From Sphaerisporangium viridialbum (GTDB taxonomy: Bacteria > Actinomycetota > Actinomycetes > Streptosporangiales > Streptosporangiaceae), in contig NZ_CP187232.1 of NCBI RefSeq assembly GCF_049674955.1, positions 1,798,001-1,862,000 on the forward strand: a stretch of DNA of 64,000 nucleotides. Reading direction: 5' to 3'. Below, in pieces: positions 16,820 to 25,056 of the stretch. The first letter of the stretch is position 1; each line of letters starts with the position of its first letter. The position numbers and the translations under genes are program-made. The notes under the pieces were generated by a model, which was given only the letters and a program-made list of their open reading frames with translations, did no database searches and had not been told where the DNA came from.

Positions 16820-17950
16820 ATGAGCATCGACATCGGACTGATCCGCCAGAGCTGGGCTCTGGTCGAGCCGGTGGCCGACAAGGTCGCCATGCACTTCTAC
16901 GCGAAGCTCTTCGCGGACTATCCCCACATCCGCGAGATGTTCCCGCCAGCGATGGACAGCCAGCGCGACCGCCTGCTGCGGGCGCTCACTCAGGTCGTGC
17001 TCAACCTGGAGAACATCGAGGGGCTCGGGGAGTACCTCGGCCAGCTCGCGCGCGACCACCGCAAGTACGGGGTCGTGCCGGAGCACTATCCCGCCGTGGG
17101 GCGGTGCCTGGTCATCGCCATGCGGGCCAACGCCGGGGACGCCTGGCGGGCCGTGTACGACTCGGCGTGGATCGACGCCTACCAGTTCATCGCCGACGTG
17201 ATGGTGCAGGCCGCAGAGCAGGAGGCCGCGTACACGCCGCCCGCGTGGACCGGGGTCGTGGTGGCGCACGAGATGCGCACGCGCGAGATCGCCGTGATCA
17301 CCGTCGAGCCCGACCAGCCCTACCCGTACAAGGCGGGCCAGTACGCCACCCTGCAGACGCCCTACTGGCCCAAGGTGTGGCGGCCGTACTCGATCGCCAA
17401 CGCGCAGCGACGTGACAACCGGCTGACCTTCCACGTGCGGGTCGTGTCGGGGGGATGGGTCAGCACCGCGCTGGCCCACCACACGCGCCCGGGCGACACC
17501 ATCAAGCTCGGGCCGCCGCGCGGCTCCCTCGTCCTCGAACGCGCGAGCACCTCCCATCTGATCTTCATCGCGGGGGGCACCGGGCTCTCGCCGCTCAAGG
17601 CGCTCATCGAGGAGTCGATGTGGCTGCCCGACCGGCCGAGCATCGACCTCTTCCACGGCGTCCGGTACGCCGGCGACGCCTACGACCTCGCCGACCTGCG
17701 CGCCCTGCGCTCCCACCACCGGCGCCTGCGGGTGGTCAAGGCGGTCTCCGACGACCCCCAGGAATGGCGCAGGGAGAGCGCGGTGGACGCGCTGCTCAAC
17801 CACCGCGTCGCCCTGGACGGGGACATCTTCGTCTGCGGCTCACCCGACATGGTGCAGGTGACGACCTCCCGCCTGCTGCACCTCGGCGTGCCGTCCCGTC
17901 TCATCCACACCGAGTTCACGCCGGGGGCGCCCACTCTGGTGTACTCCTGA
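16820..17950 (+). CDS. Flavohaemoglobin-type globin with FAD/NAD reductase
   Basis: A 376-residue two-part protein. Residues 1-135 are a haemoglobin domain: probable distal Tyr27 (B10) and proximal His80 in ARDHRKYGV, followed by EHYPAVG. Residues 145-376 are a ferredoxin-reductase module: RPYSIAN for FAD, GGTGLSPLKALIEE for NAD(P)H, and FVCGSPDMV near the end. The layout is that of nitric-oxide dioxygenases, which turn NO into nitrate, but in family Hmp the FAD-domain motif is usually RQYSLS, so this is the actinobacterial variant. ATG 16820 lies 4 bp after the PPOX stop. The D-aminoacylase follows after 25 bp. Confidence 0.86.
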   Translation: MSIDIGLIRQSWALVEPVADKVAMHFYAKLFADYPHIREMFPPAMDSQRDRLLRALTQVVLNLENIEGLGEYLGQLARDHRKYGVVPEHYPAVGRCLVIAMRANAGDAWRAVYDSAWIDAYQFIADVMVQAAEQEAAYTPPAWTGVVVAHEMRTREIAVITVEPDQPYPYKAGQYATLQTPYWPKVWRPYSIANAQRRDNRLTFHVRVVSGGWVSTALAHHTRPGDTIKLGPPRGSLVLERASTSHLIFIAGGTGLSPLKALIEESMWLPDRPSIDLFHGVRYAGDAYDLADLRALRSHHRRLRVVKAVSDDPQEWRRESAVDALLNHRVALDGDIFVCGSPDMVQVTTSRLLHLGVPSRLIHTEFTPGAPTLVYS

Positions 17951-17975
17951 GGGAGATCGGCGGGGAGGTGACCGG

Positions 17976-19580
17976 GTGACGGACGGGCTGGTCGTCCGGG
18001 GGGCGAGCGTGGCCGACGGCACGGGCGCGCCCGCCTACGCCGCGGACGTCACCGTGAGCGGCGGCCGGATCGCCGCGATCGTCCCGCCGGGGGAGGGCGG
18101 CCCCGGCCGGAGCCTCGACGCGCACGGGCTCGTGCTCGCGCCCGGCTTCGTCGACATGCACGCCCACTCCGACCTGGCCCTGCTGTCGGACCCCGGCCAT
18201 CTGGCCAAGGTCGGCCAGGGCGTCACCTGCGAGGTCCTCGGGCAGGACGGGCTGTCGTACGCGCCCGTCGACGACACCACGCTCGCGCAGCTCCGCAGGC
18301 AGCTCGCCGGATGGAACGGCGACCCCGAGGGGTTCGACTGGGACTGGCGGTCGGTCGGCGAGTACCTCGCGCGGCTCGACCGGGGCATCGCCGTCAACGC
18401 CTGCTACCTCGTGCCGCAGGGCACGGTGCGGGCGCTGGCCATGGGCTGGGACGCGCGGCCCCCCACCGAGGCCGAGCTGGAGCGGCAGAAGACGCTGGTC
18501 GCCGAGGCCATGGCCGAGGGCGCGATCGGCATGTCCAGCGGGCTCACCTACACCCCCGGCATGTACGCGGGCACCGATGAGCTGGTGGAGCTGTGCCGGG
18601 TCGTCGCCCGGCTCGGCGGCTACTACTCCCCGCACCACCGCTCGTACGGCGCGGGCGCGCTGGAGGCGTACGCCGAGATGGTCGAGGTGTCGCGCGCGTC
18701 GGGCTGCCCGCTGCACCTGGCCCACGCGACGATGAACTTCGCCGTCAACGCCGGCCGGGCGGGGGAGCTCCTGCGCCTGCTCGACACCGCGATCGACGGC
18801 GGCTGCGACATCACCCTGGACACCTATCCCTACCTGCCCGGCTCCACCACGCTGGCCGCGCTGCTGCCGAGCTGGGCGTCCGAGGGCGGTCCCGACCACA
18901 CCCTCGCGCGGCTCCGCGACCCCGCGACGGCAGAGCGCGTCAGGCGGGTCATGGAGGAGGACGGCTCCGACGGCTGCCACGGCGTGCCCGTCGACTGGGA
19001 CACCATCCAGATCTCCGGCACCCGCTCGCCCGCCCTCGCCGGCCGCGTCGGCCGTACGATCGCCCGGCTGGCCGCCGACTCAGGCCGCGCGCCCTTCGAG
19101 GTGTACCGCGAGCAGCTGCTCGACGACGAGCTCGGCACCACGATCCTTCAGCTCGTGGGCAACGAGGAGAACGTGCGGGCCATCATGCGGCACCCCGCGC
19201 ACACATGCGGGAGCGACGGCCTGCTCACCGGCGCGCGGCCGCATCCCCGCGCGTGGGGCTCCTTTCCCCGCTACCTCGGTCACTACGCGCGGGACGAGGG
19301 CGTGCTCACGCTGGAGGAGTGCGTCGCCCACCTCACCGGCAACGCCGCCAGGCGGCTGAGGCTCGTCGAGCGCGGGCTGGTCAGGCCGGGGTACCACGCC
19401 GACCTGGTGCTGTTCGACCCGCTCACGGTCGGCGACGCGGCCACCTTCGACGACCCCCGCCGGCGGCCCACCGGCATCCCGTACGTCTTCGTCGGCGGCG
19501 TCCCCGTCATCGCCGACGGCCGCCCCACCGGCGCCCTCCCCGGCGGAGCCCTCCGCCACACCCCCACCGGCACCCGCTGA
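17976..19580 (+). CDS. N-acyl-D-amino-acid deacylase (D-aminoacylase)
   Basis: A 534-residue amidohydrolase-superfamily enzyme that releases D-amino acids from N-acyl-D-amino acids. The metal-site motif HAHSD gives H62 and H64. VTCEVLGQDG contains C84, the metal-bridging Cys typical of D-aminoacylases. Further motifs are EGAIGMSSGLTYTPG, YYSPHHRSYG, HLAHATMNF, and the late Asp region CGSDGLLTG. The C-terminal urease-like beta-sandwich (GLVRPGYHADLVLFDP) is present. GTG 17976 follows GGGAGG. Its products would feed the D-serine-dehydratase-like enzyme encoded 2 kb upstream. Confidence 0.9.
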   Translation: MTDGLVVRGASVADGTGAPAYAADVTVSGGRIAAIVPPGEGGPGRSLDAHGLVLAPGFVDMHAHSDLALLSDPGHLAKVGQGVTCEVLGQDGLSYAPVDDTTLAQLRRQLAGWNGDPEGFDWDWRSVGEYLARLDRGIAVNACYLVPQGTVRALAMGWDARPPTEAELERQKTLVAEAMAEGAIGMSSGLTYTPGMYAGTDELVELCRVVARLGGYYSPHHRSYGAGALEAYAEMVEVSRASGCPLHLAHATMNFAVNAGRAGELLRLLDTAIDGGCDITLDTYPYLPGSTTLAALLPSWASEGGPDHTLARLRDPATAERVRRVMEEDGSDGCHGVPVDWDTIQISGTRSPALAGRVGRTIARLAADSGRAPFEVYREQLLDDELGTTILQLVGNEENVRAIMRHPAHTCGSDGLLTGARPHPRAWGSFPRYLGHYARDEGVLTLEECVAHLTGNAARRLRLVERGLVRPGYHADLVLFDPLTVGDAATFDDPRRRPTGIPYVFVGGVPVIADGRPTGALPGGALRHTPTGTR

Positions 19581-19620
19581 GGGGCCGCAGAAGGGGCGTC
19601 ACCGGGGCGGCCGGGCCCGC

Positions 19621-20634
19621 TCACGGCTGGGGCACGTACTGCCGCGCGGCGGTGACGAACGTCCCCGCGAGCCGGTCGTGCAGGCAGCGCGCCCGGGGGT
19701 CGACGAGCATCCACAGCATGTCGGCGAGCATGATGAGCACGCCGTACTCGGGGACCATGGCGAGAGCGGGGAACACCACGGCCCGCAGCGCGGCCCTGGC
19801 GACTGACGGCGGCGCGTCCGTCTGGAGCGACACGACGCGCACACCCAGCAGCCGCTTGCCCACCGTCTGGCCCCAGCGTGCGTGCTGTGCCCAGAAGTAG
19901 ATGAAGACCGCGATCACCAGCAGGGGCCAGGCGGGGCCGGTGTCCCAGAGCTTGTAGCCGCCCAGCAGCCCGTGGTCGACGTCGCGGGAGAAGCTCGGCA
20001 GCGCGAGCATGTCGAGGCCCGTGGTGGCGACGGTGGCGATGACCAGCACGAGCAGGTAGTCGGCGAGGGCCGCGACCGGCCGCCGCCACTCCACCGAGGG
20101 TCGCGGGCCGCTCTGCTGATCCTGCTCGGGTTCGCCGGTGCCCATGGCGCGTGCCGCGAGCACGACGAGTACGGCGGCTCCCAGGTAGGCCGCCTGGGTC
20201 CAGCCCAGCTCGTCCAGCAAGGCCGCGGACCAGTGGCCGCTGCCGAATCCGAAGATCAGGCAGGCTTCCGGGGAGAAGTACTGGCGGGCGAGCGGCCCGC
20301 CGACCGCCAGCAGGGCCAGGACGCAGGCGATGCGCCGCCCGGTGGCCTGGGGCCTTCCCCACCTGACGCACGCGAGGAACCCGGCGAGCACGAGGATGGC
20401 GGGGACCCCCCACTGCTGCGCCGTCCGCACGATCGTGCCGGCGTCGCCTCTGGCCACCGACACCGGGAACGGCTCCCCGTAAGGGTTGCCGGGGATCCGG
20501 CCGGCGACCGTGTCGTCCCAGAGGCGCCAGGCGTCCCAGGGAAGCCCGTTGTGCCAGGTCGGGAACACGGCCAGCGCCAGAGCGCCGGTCCAGAGCAGGA
20601 GCGAGAGCCGGGATAACCAGGGGGAGCTCGACAC
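19621..20634 (-). CDS. RDD family membrane protein
   Basis: A 337-residue polytopic membrane protein with about seven hydrophobic segments. The C-terminal half is an RDD domain: RPVAALADYLLVL, then GQTVGKRLLGVRVVSLQTD and LHDRLAGTFV, the last two being RDD hallmarks. The N-terminal half (first four helices) is not recognised. RDD proteins are proposed Na+/H+ antiporters or transport helpers, but function is mostly unknown. GTG 20634 is preceded by GAGAGG. It is divergent from the marR gene with 117 bp between, and the MarR-type palindrome lies in that gap. Confidence 0.78.
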   Translation of the reverse strand: MSSSPWLSRLSLLLWTGALALAVFPTWHNGLPWDAWRLWDDTVAGRIPGNPYGEPFPVSVARGDAGTIVRTAQQWGVPAILVLAGFLACVRWGRPQATGRRIACVLALLAVGGPLARQYFSPEACLIFGFGSGHWSAALLDELGWTQAAYLGAAVLVVLAARAMGTGEPEQDQQSGPRPSVEWRRPVAALADYLLVLVIATVATTGLDMLALPSFSRDVDHGLLGGYKLWDTGPAWPLLVIAVFIYFWAQHARWGQTVGKRLLGVRVVSLQTDAPPSVARAALRAVVFPALAMVPEYGVLIMLADMLWMLVDPRARCLHDRLAGTFVTAARQYVPQP

Positions 20635-20718
20635 GACGACCTCTCAGCCGATACGGGGTGATCCTGCACGATATCGAATACTGATCGCGCATCGGGGCGG
20701 CGCGGCAGGTCGTCACAA

Positions 20719-20745
20719 TTGAGCGCTCAAGTGAACCGGTAAACT
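20719..20745 (+). promoter_or_regulatory. marR promoter with overlapping palindromic operator
   Basis: The perfect 12-bp palindrome TTGAGCGCTCAA (20719-20730) overlaps a -35-like TTGAGC. TAAACT at 20740-20745 resembles a -10 and ends 6 nt before the GTG at 20752, so the transcript may be leaderless. The spacer of 15 bp is short, so the -35 is uncertain. The layout fits autorepression by the MarR protein and possibly control of the divergent RDD gene. Confidence 0.5.
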
Positions 20746-20751
20746 GGGGGC

Positions 20752-21219
20752 GTGAGCGAGACGCGGTGGCTGGACGAGGATGAGCAGAGGACCTGGCGTA
20801 CCTTTCTCTGGGCCTCGCAGCTCCTGCACGAGTCCCTCGACCGGCAGCTCCAGCGGGACGCCGCGATGCCGCACACGTACTACATGATCCTGGCGATGCT
20901 GTCGGAGGCGCCCGAGCGCTCGATGACGATGACCGAGCTGGCGCAGCTGGTGCGCTCGTCGGCCAGCAGGCTGTCGCACGCGGTGGCCAAGCTGGAGGCG
21001 CAGGGCTGGGTGCGAAGGCGCAAGCGCCCCGGCGACGGCCGCACGACCGTGGCCACGCTCACCGGCGAGGGCTTCGCCGCGCTGGCCGAGGCGGCCCCCG
21101 GGCATGTCGAGGAGGTGCGTCGCGTGCTGTTCGACCGGCTCACCCCGGAGCAGGTACGGCAACTGCACGACATCTTCGGTGCCGTGCTCACCAACCTGAA
21201 CACGACGGACGGCTGCTGA
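20752..21219 (+). CDS. MarR family transcriptional regulator
   Basis: A 155-residue winged-helix regulator. SMTMTELAQLVRSSASRLSHAVAKLEAQGWVRRRKRPGDGRTT is the helix-turn-helix plus wing, with the conserved DGR of the wing. Helices at both ends form the dimer interface. MarR proteins usually repress neighbouring efflux or metabolic genes and themselves, and release DNA on binding phenolic or oxidative ligands. The operator-like palindrome 21 bp upstream supports autoregulation. No Shine-Dalgarno precedes the GTG. Confidence 0.9.
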   Translation: MSETRWLDEDEQRTWRTFLWASQLLHESLDRQLQRDAAMPHTYYMILAMLSEAPERSMTMTELAQLVRSSASRLSHAVAKLEAQGWVRRRKRPGDGRTTVATLTGEGFAALAEAAPGHVEEVRRVLFDRLTPEQVRQLHDIFGAVLTNLNTTDGC

Positions 21220-21261
21220 CCAGAGCCGGGCGACGGGCGGGGCCCGGCCGAGCTGAGACGG

Positions 21262-22155
21262 TCAGGGAAGGACGCGGCCGACCACGCGGGCGTACATGCG
21301 GCCGGGGCTCGGCACCGAGGGCGGGGTGAGGAACCCGGGGAGCATGGGAAGGTCGACCGCGAAGGGCTGCAGGCGCTCGTACAGCGTGTTCGCGTCGGCG
21401 GGACGGTTCTCAGGCGTCTTCTCCAGCAGGCCGGCGATCAGCCGGTTCAGCTCCTCCGGCACGCCGGGCACCTCCTGAGGCGTCTCGTTCACCTGCTTCT
21501 CGAACACGGCGTACTCCGTGGGCCCGGCGAAGAGCTGCCGGCCGGTCAGCATCTCGTGCAGGACGCAGCCGAGGGCGTAGAGGTCGCTGCGCGGGCCCGC
21601 CAGCCCGCGCTGGATCTGCTCGGGTGACATGTACGCCGGGGTGCCGAGGATCTGGCCGATGCGGGTGAACTGCGCGACGTCCGCCTCCCGCAGCATCGCG
21701 AGCCCGAAGTCGAGCACCTTGACGCTGCCGTCGGGACAGAGCATGAGGTTGGTCGGCTTGAGGTCGCGATGGCAGATGGACAGGGCGTGGGCGGCGGACA
21801 GCACCGCGCACGCCTGGGCGGTGATCGCGGCGGCCCAGGGCACCGGGAGCGGCCCGTGCTCGCTCACGAGATCGGCGACGGTGACGCCGTCGATGAACTG
21901 CATGACCTGGAACAGCCGCCGGTCGAAGGTGCCGAAGTCGTAGAGGATCGGCGCCCCCGCGTGCTCCAGCCTGGCCAGGATGCGCGCCTCGCGCATGAAG
22001 CGCTGCTCCAGCTCCTCGTCGTGCCCGCCGGGGAACCGCAGGAACTTCACGGCCACCTTGCGGTCGAGATGCCTGTCGTGGCCGCCGTAGACGGCGCCCA
22101 TGCCGCCCTGGCCGAGGGGCAGGTCGTCGAGCACGTACCGGTCGCCGATGACCAT
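21262..22155 (-). CDS. Soluble Ser/Thr protein kinase
   Basis: A 297-residue Hanks-type kinase. The glycine loop is LGQGGMGAVYGG, ATP lysine K37 (VAVKFLRF), catalytic loop CHRDLKPTNLML, DFG magnesium loop (LDFGLAM), and activation end GTPAYMSPEQ. There is no transmembrane segment or sensor domain, so it is cytoplasmic, unlike PknB-type kinases. ATG 22155 has a strong AGGAGGGG upstream. It lies 38 bp after the DNA methylase stop on the same strand, so kinase and methylase are probably co-transcribed. A PP2C phosphatase, the natural opposing enzyme, is divergent at 24261. Confidence 0.92.
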   Translation of the reverse strand: MVIGDRYVLDDLPLGQGGMGAVYGGHDRHLDRKVAVKFLRFPGGHDEELEQRFMREARILARLEHAGAPILYDFGTFDRRLFQVMQFIDGVTVADLVSEHGPLPVPWAAAITAQACAVLSAAHALSICHRDLKPTNLMLCPDGSVKVLDFGLAMLREADVAQFTRIGQILGTPAYMSPEQIQRGLAGPRSDLYALGCVLHEMLTGRQLFAGPTEYAVFEKQVNETPQEVPGVPEELNRLIAGLLEKTPENRPADANTLYERLQPFAVDLPMLPGFLTPPSVPSPGRMYARVVGRVLP

Positions 22156-22193
22156 TCGCCCCTCCTGATGATCTATCGGGGAAAAATACACCC

Positions 22194-24137
22194 TTAACCG
22201 TTGGGCCGCAGGCGGCCGCCGACCAGACCGTCAAAGCCTAGCCGGACGAGCGTCTCTCCCAGGGCGGTCGTCTCGCGCAGCCGGTCCTCCAGGGCGAGCA
22301 GCTCGCGGAAGGCGCGGCCGTACACCTGCTGCTCGGAAAGGGAGAGCCTTGGGATGCGCACCCGGCGGGCGTCGACCCGGCTCGCCCCGGAATACGCCCG
22401 AGCCGCGCCGGACGTGCCGGCGTAGCGGAGGTATCCGGCCAGGAAGTCGGGATCCATCCGCTCGCGGTCGACCCGGTAGAGGTGGAGCTGGGGCCCGAGC
22501 ACGGCGCCGCCCTCGGCGACGGTGCGGACGGCGGTCTCCGCGGTGGTGTTCGTGGCGACGACGTCCCCGGCCGCGAGGACGACGTGACCCTGGTGGCTTC
22601 CGGTGCGGCCGGAGGGCCCGCCTCCGGTGGCGAGGTCGGCGGCGGTCAGCACGGGCAGGTCGCCGGTGCCGGAAGGCATCCTCGGCGGCCCTTGCTGGAT
22701 CGTCACCAGCCCCGCCCTGACCAGCTCGCCGACGGTGGTGCTCGGCAGGTCGCGCGCCTCGGCGAGCGGCGCGATGCCGGGCAGCGCCTCGGGCAGCGCG
22801 GCCACCGCCGCGCGGAAGCGGTGCTCCACCGCGCCGAACCCGAGGGCCGGGTCCTCCTCGGGCGGGTGCGGGCGGTGCCGCGCGGGGCTGAGGTCGACCT
22901 CGTCGTCCAGCAGGTCGATGATGCGGACGGCCCGCGCGGTGCCGGGCGGCTCGGACTCGGGATCGGCCGTGAACGCGCGCCAGGCGGCCTCGACGGTCGA
23001 GAGGTCGTCGGTGGCGTCCATCATCAGCACCAGCGACGGCGGGCGCTCGCCGGCCTCAGGGCGGCGCAGCAGCCACAGGTCGGGGCCTCCCGCCGACAGC
23101 GTGACCACCGCGCGCAGCGCGCCGGCCCGCAGCAGGTTGCCCCGGATGCGCTTGCCGGGGCGGCGGCTCGCGGCGGCGGCGGGCATGAGGATGGCGACCA
23201 GCCCGCCGGGGCGCGCGTGGGCCAGGCAGTGCTGCACCCAGGCGAGCTCGGACTCCCCGCGCGGCGGCAGGCCGTACTCCCACCGGGGGTCGCCGGTCAG
23301 CTCCTCGTACCCCCACGCGCGCTCGTTGAACGGCGGGTCGCAGACCACGATGTCGGCGCGCACGTCGGGGAACCCGTCGAGCCGGAGCGAGTCGCCGGCG
23401 ACGACCTCCGCGCGCGCGTCGCGCAGCAGCAGCCGTACGGCCGTGAGCAGCGCCGAGGTCTCGCCGCTCTCCTGCCCGCGCACCCGCGCGTCCGCGAAGG
23501 GCAGCAGGAGGCCCCCGACGCCGCACGCCGGGTCGAAGACGGCGAAGGTGCCGCCGGTCGCGGCCTCCAGGCGGGCGAGCCGCGCCACCTGCTCGGCGAC
23601 GTCGGACCGCGTGACGGAGAGCTGCCGGGAATGGGCCTCGGCGTAGCGCTCGCAGAGCAGCTCGAAGGCGGCGAGCGGCCCGTTCTCCGCGGCCAGGTCG
23701 GCGATCAGCCGGTAGAGCCGGGCGTCGATCAGGCCCCAGTCGACCGGGACGGGAAGGTCGGCCGTCGCGGTGGCGGCGGCCTGGTGGAGCCGCTTGGCGG
23801 GCTCGGGGCTCCGGGTGATCGCCTTCCAGCCGTCGGGCTCGCGCCGCAGGTAGAGCAGGAAGGCTCCCGCGCAGCCGACCAGGTCGCCGAGCCGCAGGTC
23901 GTCACCGGAGGCGCGTAACCGCTGCCAGACCCGGTCGCCCAGCGACATCTCATAGGATTTGCCATTACGGCGCAGCCAGTCCTCGACCTCGGGGAGGGAG
24001 AACAACGGGCTCGCGGCCGTGCCGCCCACAGGCTGGGGGAAGTCGTCGTAGCGGCGCCGCCAGTTGCTCACCGCCGCGCGCCCGACATCGGCGAGCCGGG
24101 CGATGTCGCCTGCGTTCAACATGGCGTCGTGTCCCAT
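22194..24137 (-). CDS. Orphan DNA N6-adenine methylase with HTH and specificity-like C-terminus
   Basis: A 647-residue HsdM-like protein. Residues about 5-60 form a helix-turn-helix (LNAGDIARLADVGRAAVSNW). The methyltransferase core has motif I FDPACGVGGLLLPFA and motif IV CDPPF. The C-terminal 200 residues (LPSTTVGELVRAGLVTIQQG ... IPRLSLSEQQVYGRAFREL) resemble a type I specificity/target-recognition segment. It should methylate adenine in DNA, but there is no restriction subunit nearby, so it may be regulatory or a part of an unusual defence system. An ATG at 24122, five codons inside, is an alternative start. The kinase gene follows in the same operon. Confidence 0.8.
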   Translation of the reverse strand: MGHDAMLNAGDIARLADVGRAAVSNWRRRYDDFPQPVGGTAASPLFSLPEVEDWLRRNGKSYEMSLGDRVWQRLRASGDDLRLGDLVGCAGAFLLYLRREPDGWKAITRSPEPAKRLHQAAATATADLPVPVDWGLIDARLYRLIADLAAENGPLAAFELLCERYAEAHSRQLSVTRSDVAEQVARLARLEAATGGTFAVFDPACGVGGLLLPFADARVRGQESGETSALLTAVRLLLRDARAEVVAGDSLRLDGFPDVRADIVVCDPPFNERAWGYEELTGDPRWEYGLPPRGESELAWVQHCLAHARPGGLVAILMPAAAASRRPGKRIRGNLLRAGALRAVVTLSAGGPDLWLLRRPEAGERPPSLVLMMDATDDLSTVEAAWRAFTADPESEPPGTARAVRIIDLLDDEVDLSPARHRPHPPEEDPALGFGAVEHRFRAAVAALPEALPGIAPLAEARDLPSTTVGELVRAGLVTIQQGPPRMPSGTGDLPVLTAADLATGGGPSGRTGSHQGHVVLAAGDVVATNTTAETAVRTVAEGGAVLGPQLHLYRVDRERMDPDFLAGYLRYAGTSGAARAYSGASRVDARRVRIPRLSLSEQQVYGRAFRELLALEDRLRETTALGETLVRLGFDGLVGGRLRPNG

Positions 24138-24222
24138 TCGCGTCGCATCTCCCTGCTCGGGGTCTACCCAGGCGCCCCACGGTCAGATTAGTCGACCATG
24201 CCGCTCCAATCCACCAATTATA

Positions 24223-24244
24223 TGGTTGTGAAGTGTTTCAACCA
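24223..24244. promoter_or_regulatory. Inverted repeat in the methylase/PP2C divergent promoter region
   Basis: TGGTTG-N10-CAACCA lies in an AT-rich stretch (24210-24260) between the divergent methylase and PP2C genes, 16 bp before the PP2C start. The helix-turn-helix of the methylase is a candidate binder. Arms of 6 bp are short, so this is weak evidence. Confidence 0.35.
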
Positions 24245-24260
24245 ATGATTTACTGAGGTC

Positions 24261-24998
24261 ATGTCGAACAACGCGTCGTTCACGCTGCGTTACGCGGCTC
24301 GCACCGACGTCGGCCTGCGCCGCCAGCAGAACGAAGACTCGGTGTACGCCGGTCCGAGGCTTCTCGCCGTCGCCGACGGGATGGGCGGGCACAGCCACGG
24401 CGAGGTGGCCAGCGCGACCGTCATCGCCACGATGTCCGCCCTGGACAGCGACCCTCCCAGCGCCGACCTGCTCGGAACGCTGGAGACCACGATCTCCGAG
24501 GCCGACCGGCGGCTGAAGGACATGGCCGGGCGCGATCCCAAGCTCACCGGCATGGGCACGACCCTCACCGCCATGCTGTGGGACGGCCCGAGGTTCGCGC
24601 TCGCCCACATCGGCGACTCTCGTGCCTACTTGCTCCGCGAGGGCTACCTCTACCAGATCACGCGTGACCACACCCTGGTCCAGTCCCTCGTGGACGACGG
24701 GCAGATGACCCCCGAGCAGGCCGCCGCGCATCCGCGCCGCTCCCTGCTCATGCGGGCGCTCGGCGGGAGCGGGTCCGTCGAGCCCGACCTCTCCATGCGC
24801 GAGGCCCGCACGGGCGACCGCTACCTGATCTGCTCCGACGGGCTCAGCGGCGTGGTCGGGCCGCAGGCGCTGCACGAGACCCTGACCACGATGACCGACC
24901 TGGGCGAGGCCGCCCAGCGGCTCATCGATCTCGCCAAGGAGGGCGGGGGGCCCGACAACATCACCTGCGTCGTGGCCGAGGTGCTGACCGGCACCTGA
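24261..24998 (+). CDS. PP2C family protein phosphatase
   Basis: A 245-residue metal-dependent Ser/Thr phosphatase, single domain and soluble. The metal ligands are visible: E25-D26 (QQNEDSVYA), D39-G40 in VADGMGGHSHGE, SDGLSG late, and GGPDNITCVV at the end. GDSRAYLL is motif 6. It would reverse phosphorylation by Hanks kinases. The neighbouring kinase gene is on the other strand across the methylase. ATG 24261 follows TGAGG in an AT-rich leader. Confidence 0.93.
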   Translation: MSNNASFTLRYAARTDVGLRRQQNEDSVYAGPRLLAVADGMGGHSHGEVASATVIATMSALDSDPPSADLLGTLETTISEADRRLKDMAGRDPKLTGMGTTLTAMLWDGPRFALAHIGDSRAYLLREGYLYQITRDHTLVQSLVDDGQMTPEQAAAHPRRSLLMRALGGSGSVEPDLSMREARTGDRYLICSDGLSGVVGPQALHETLTTMTDLGEAAQRLIDLAKEGGGPDNITCVVAEVLTGT

Positions 24999-25056
24999 GC
25001 CCCGGCGCCCGGCAACGGCCGTTCAAAGCACCGCAATCCGGGTAGCAAGCACTGCC

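Noticed and set aside
22194..24137. Complete type I restriction-modification system
   Set aside because: Only the methylase is present; no HsdR and no separate HsdS gene in the surrounding 10 kb.
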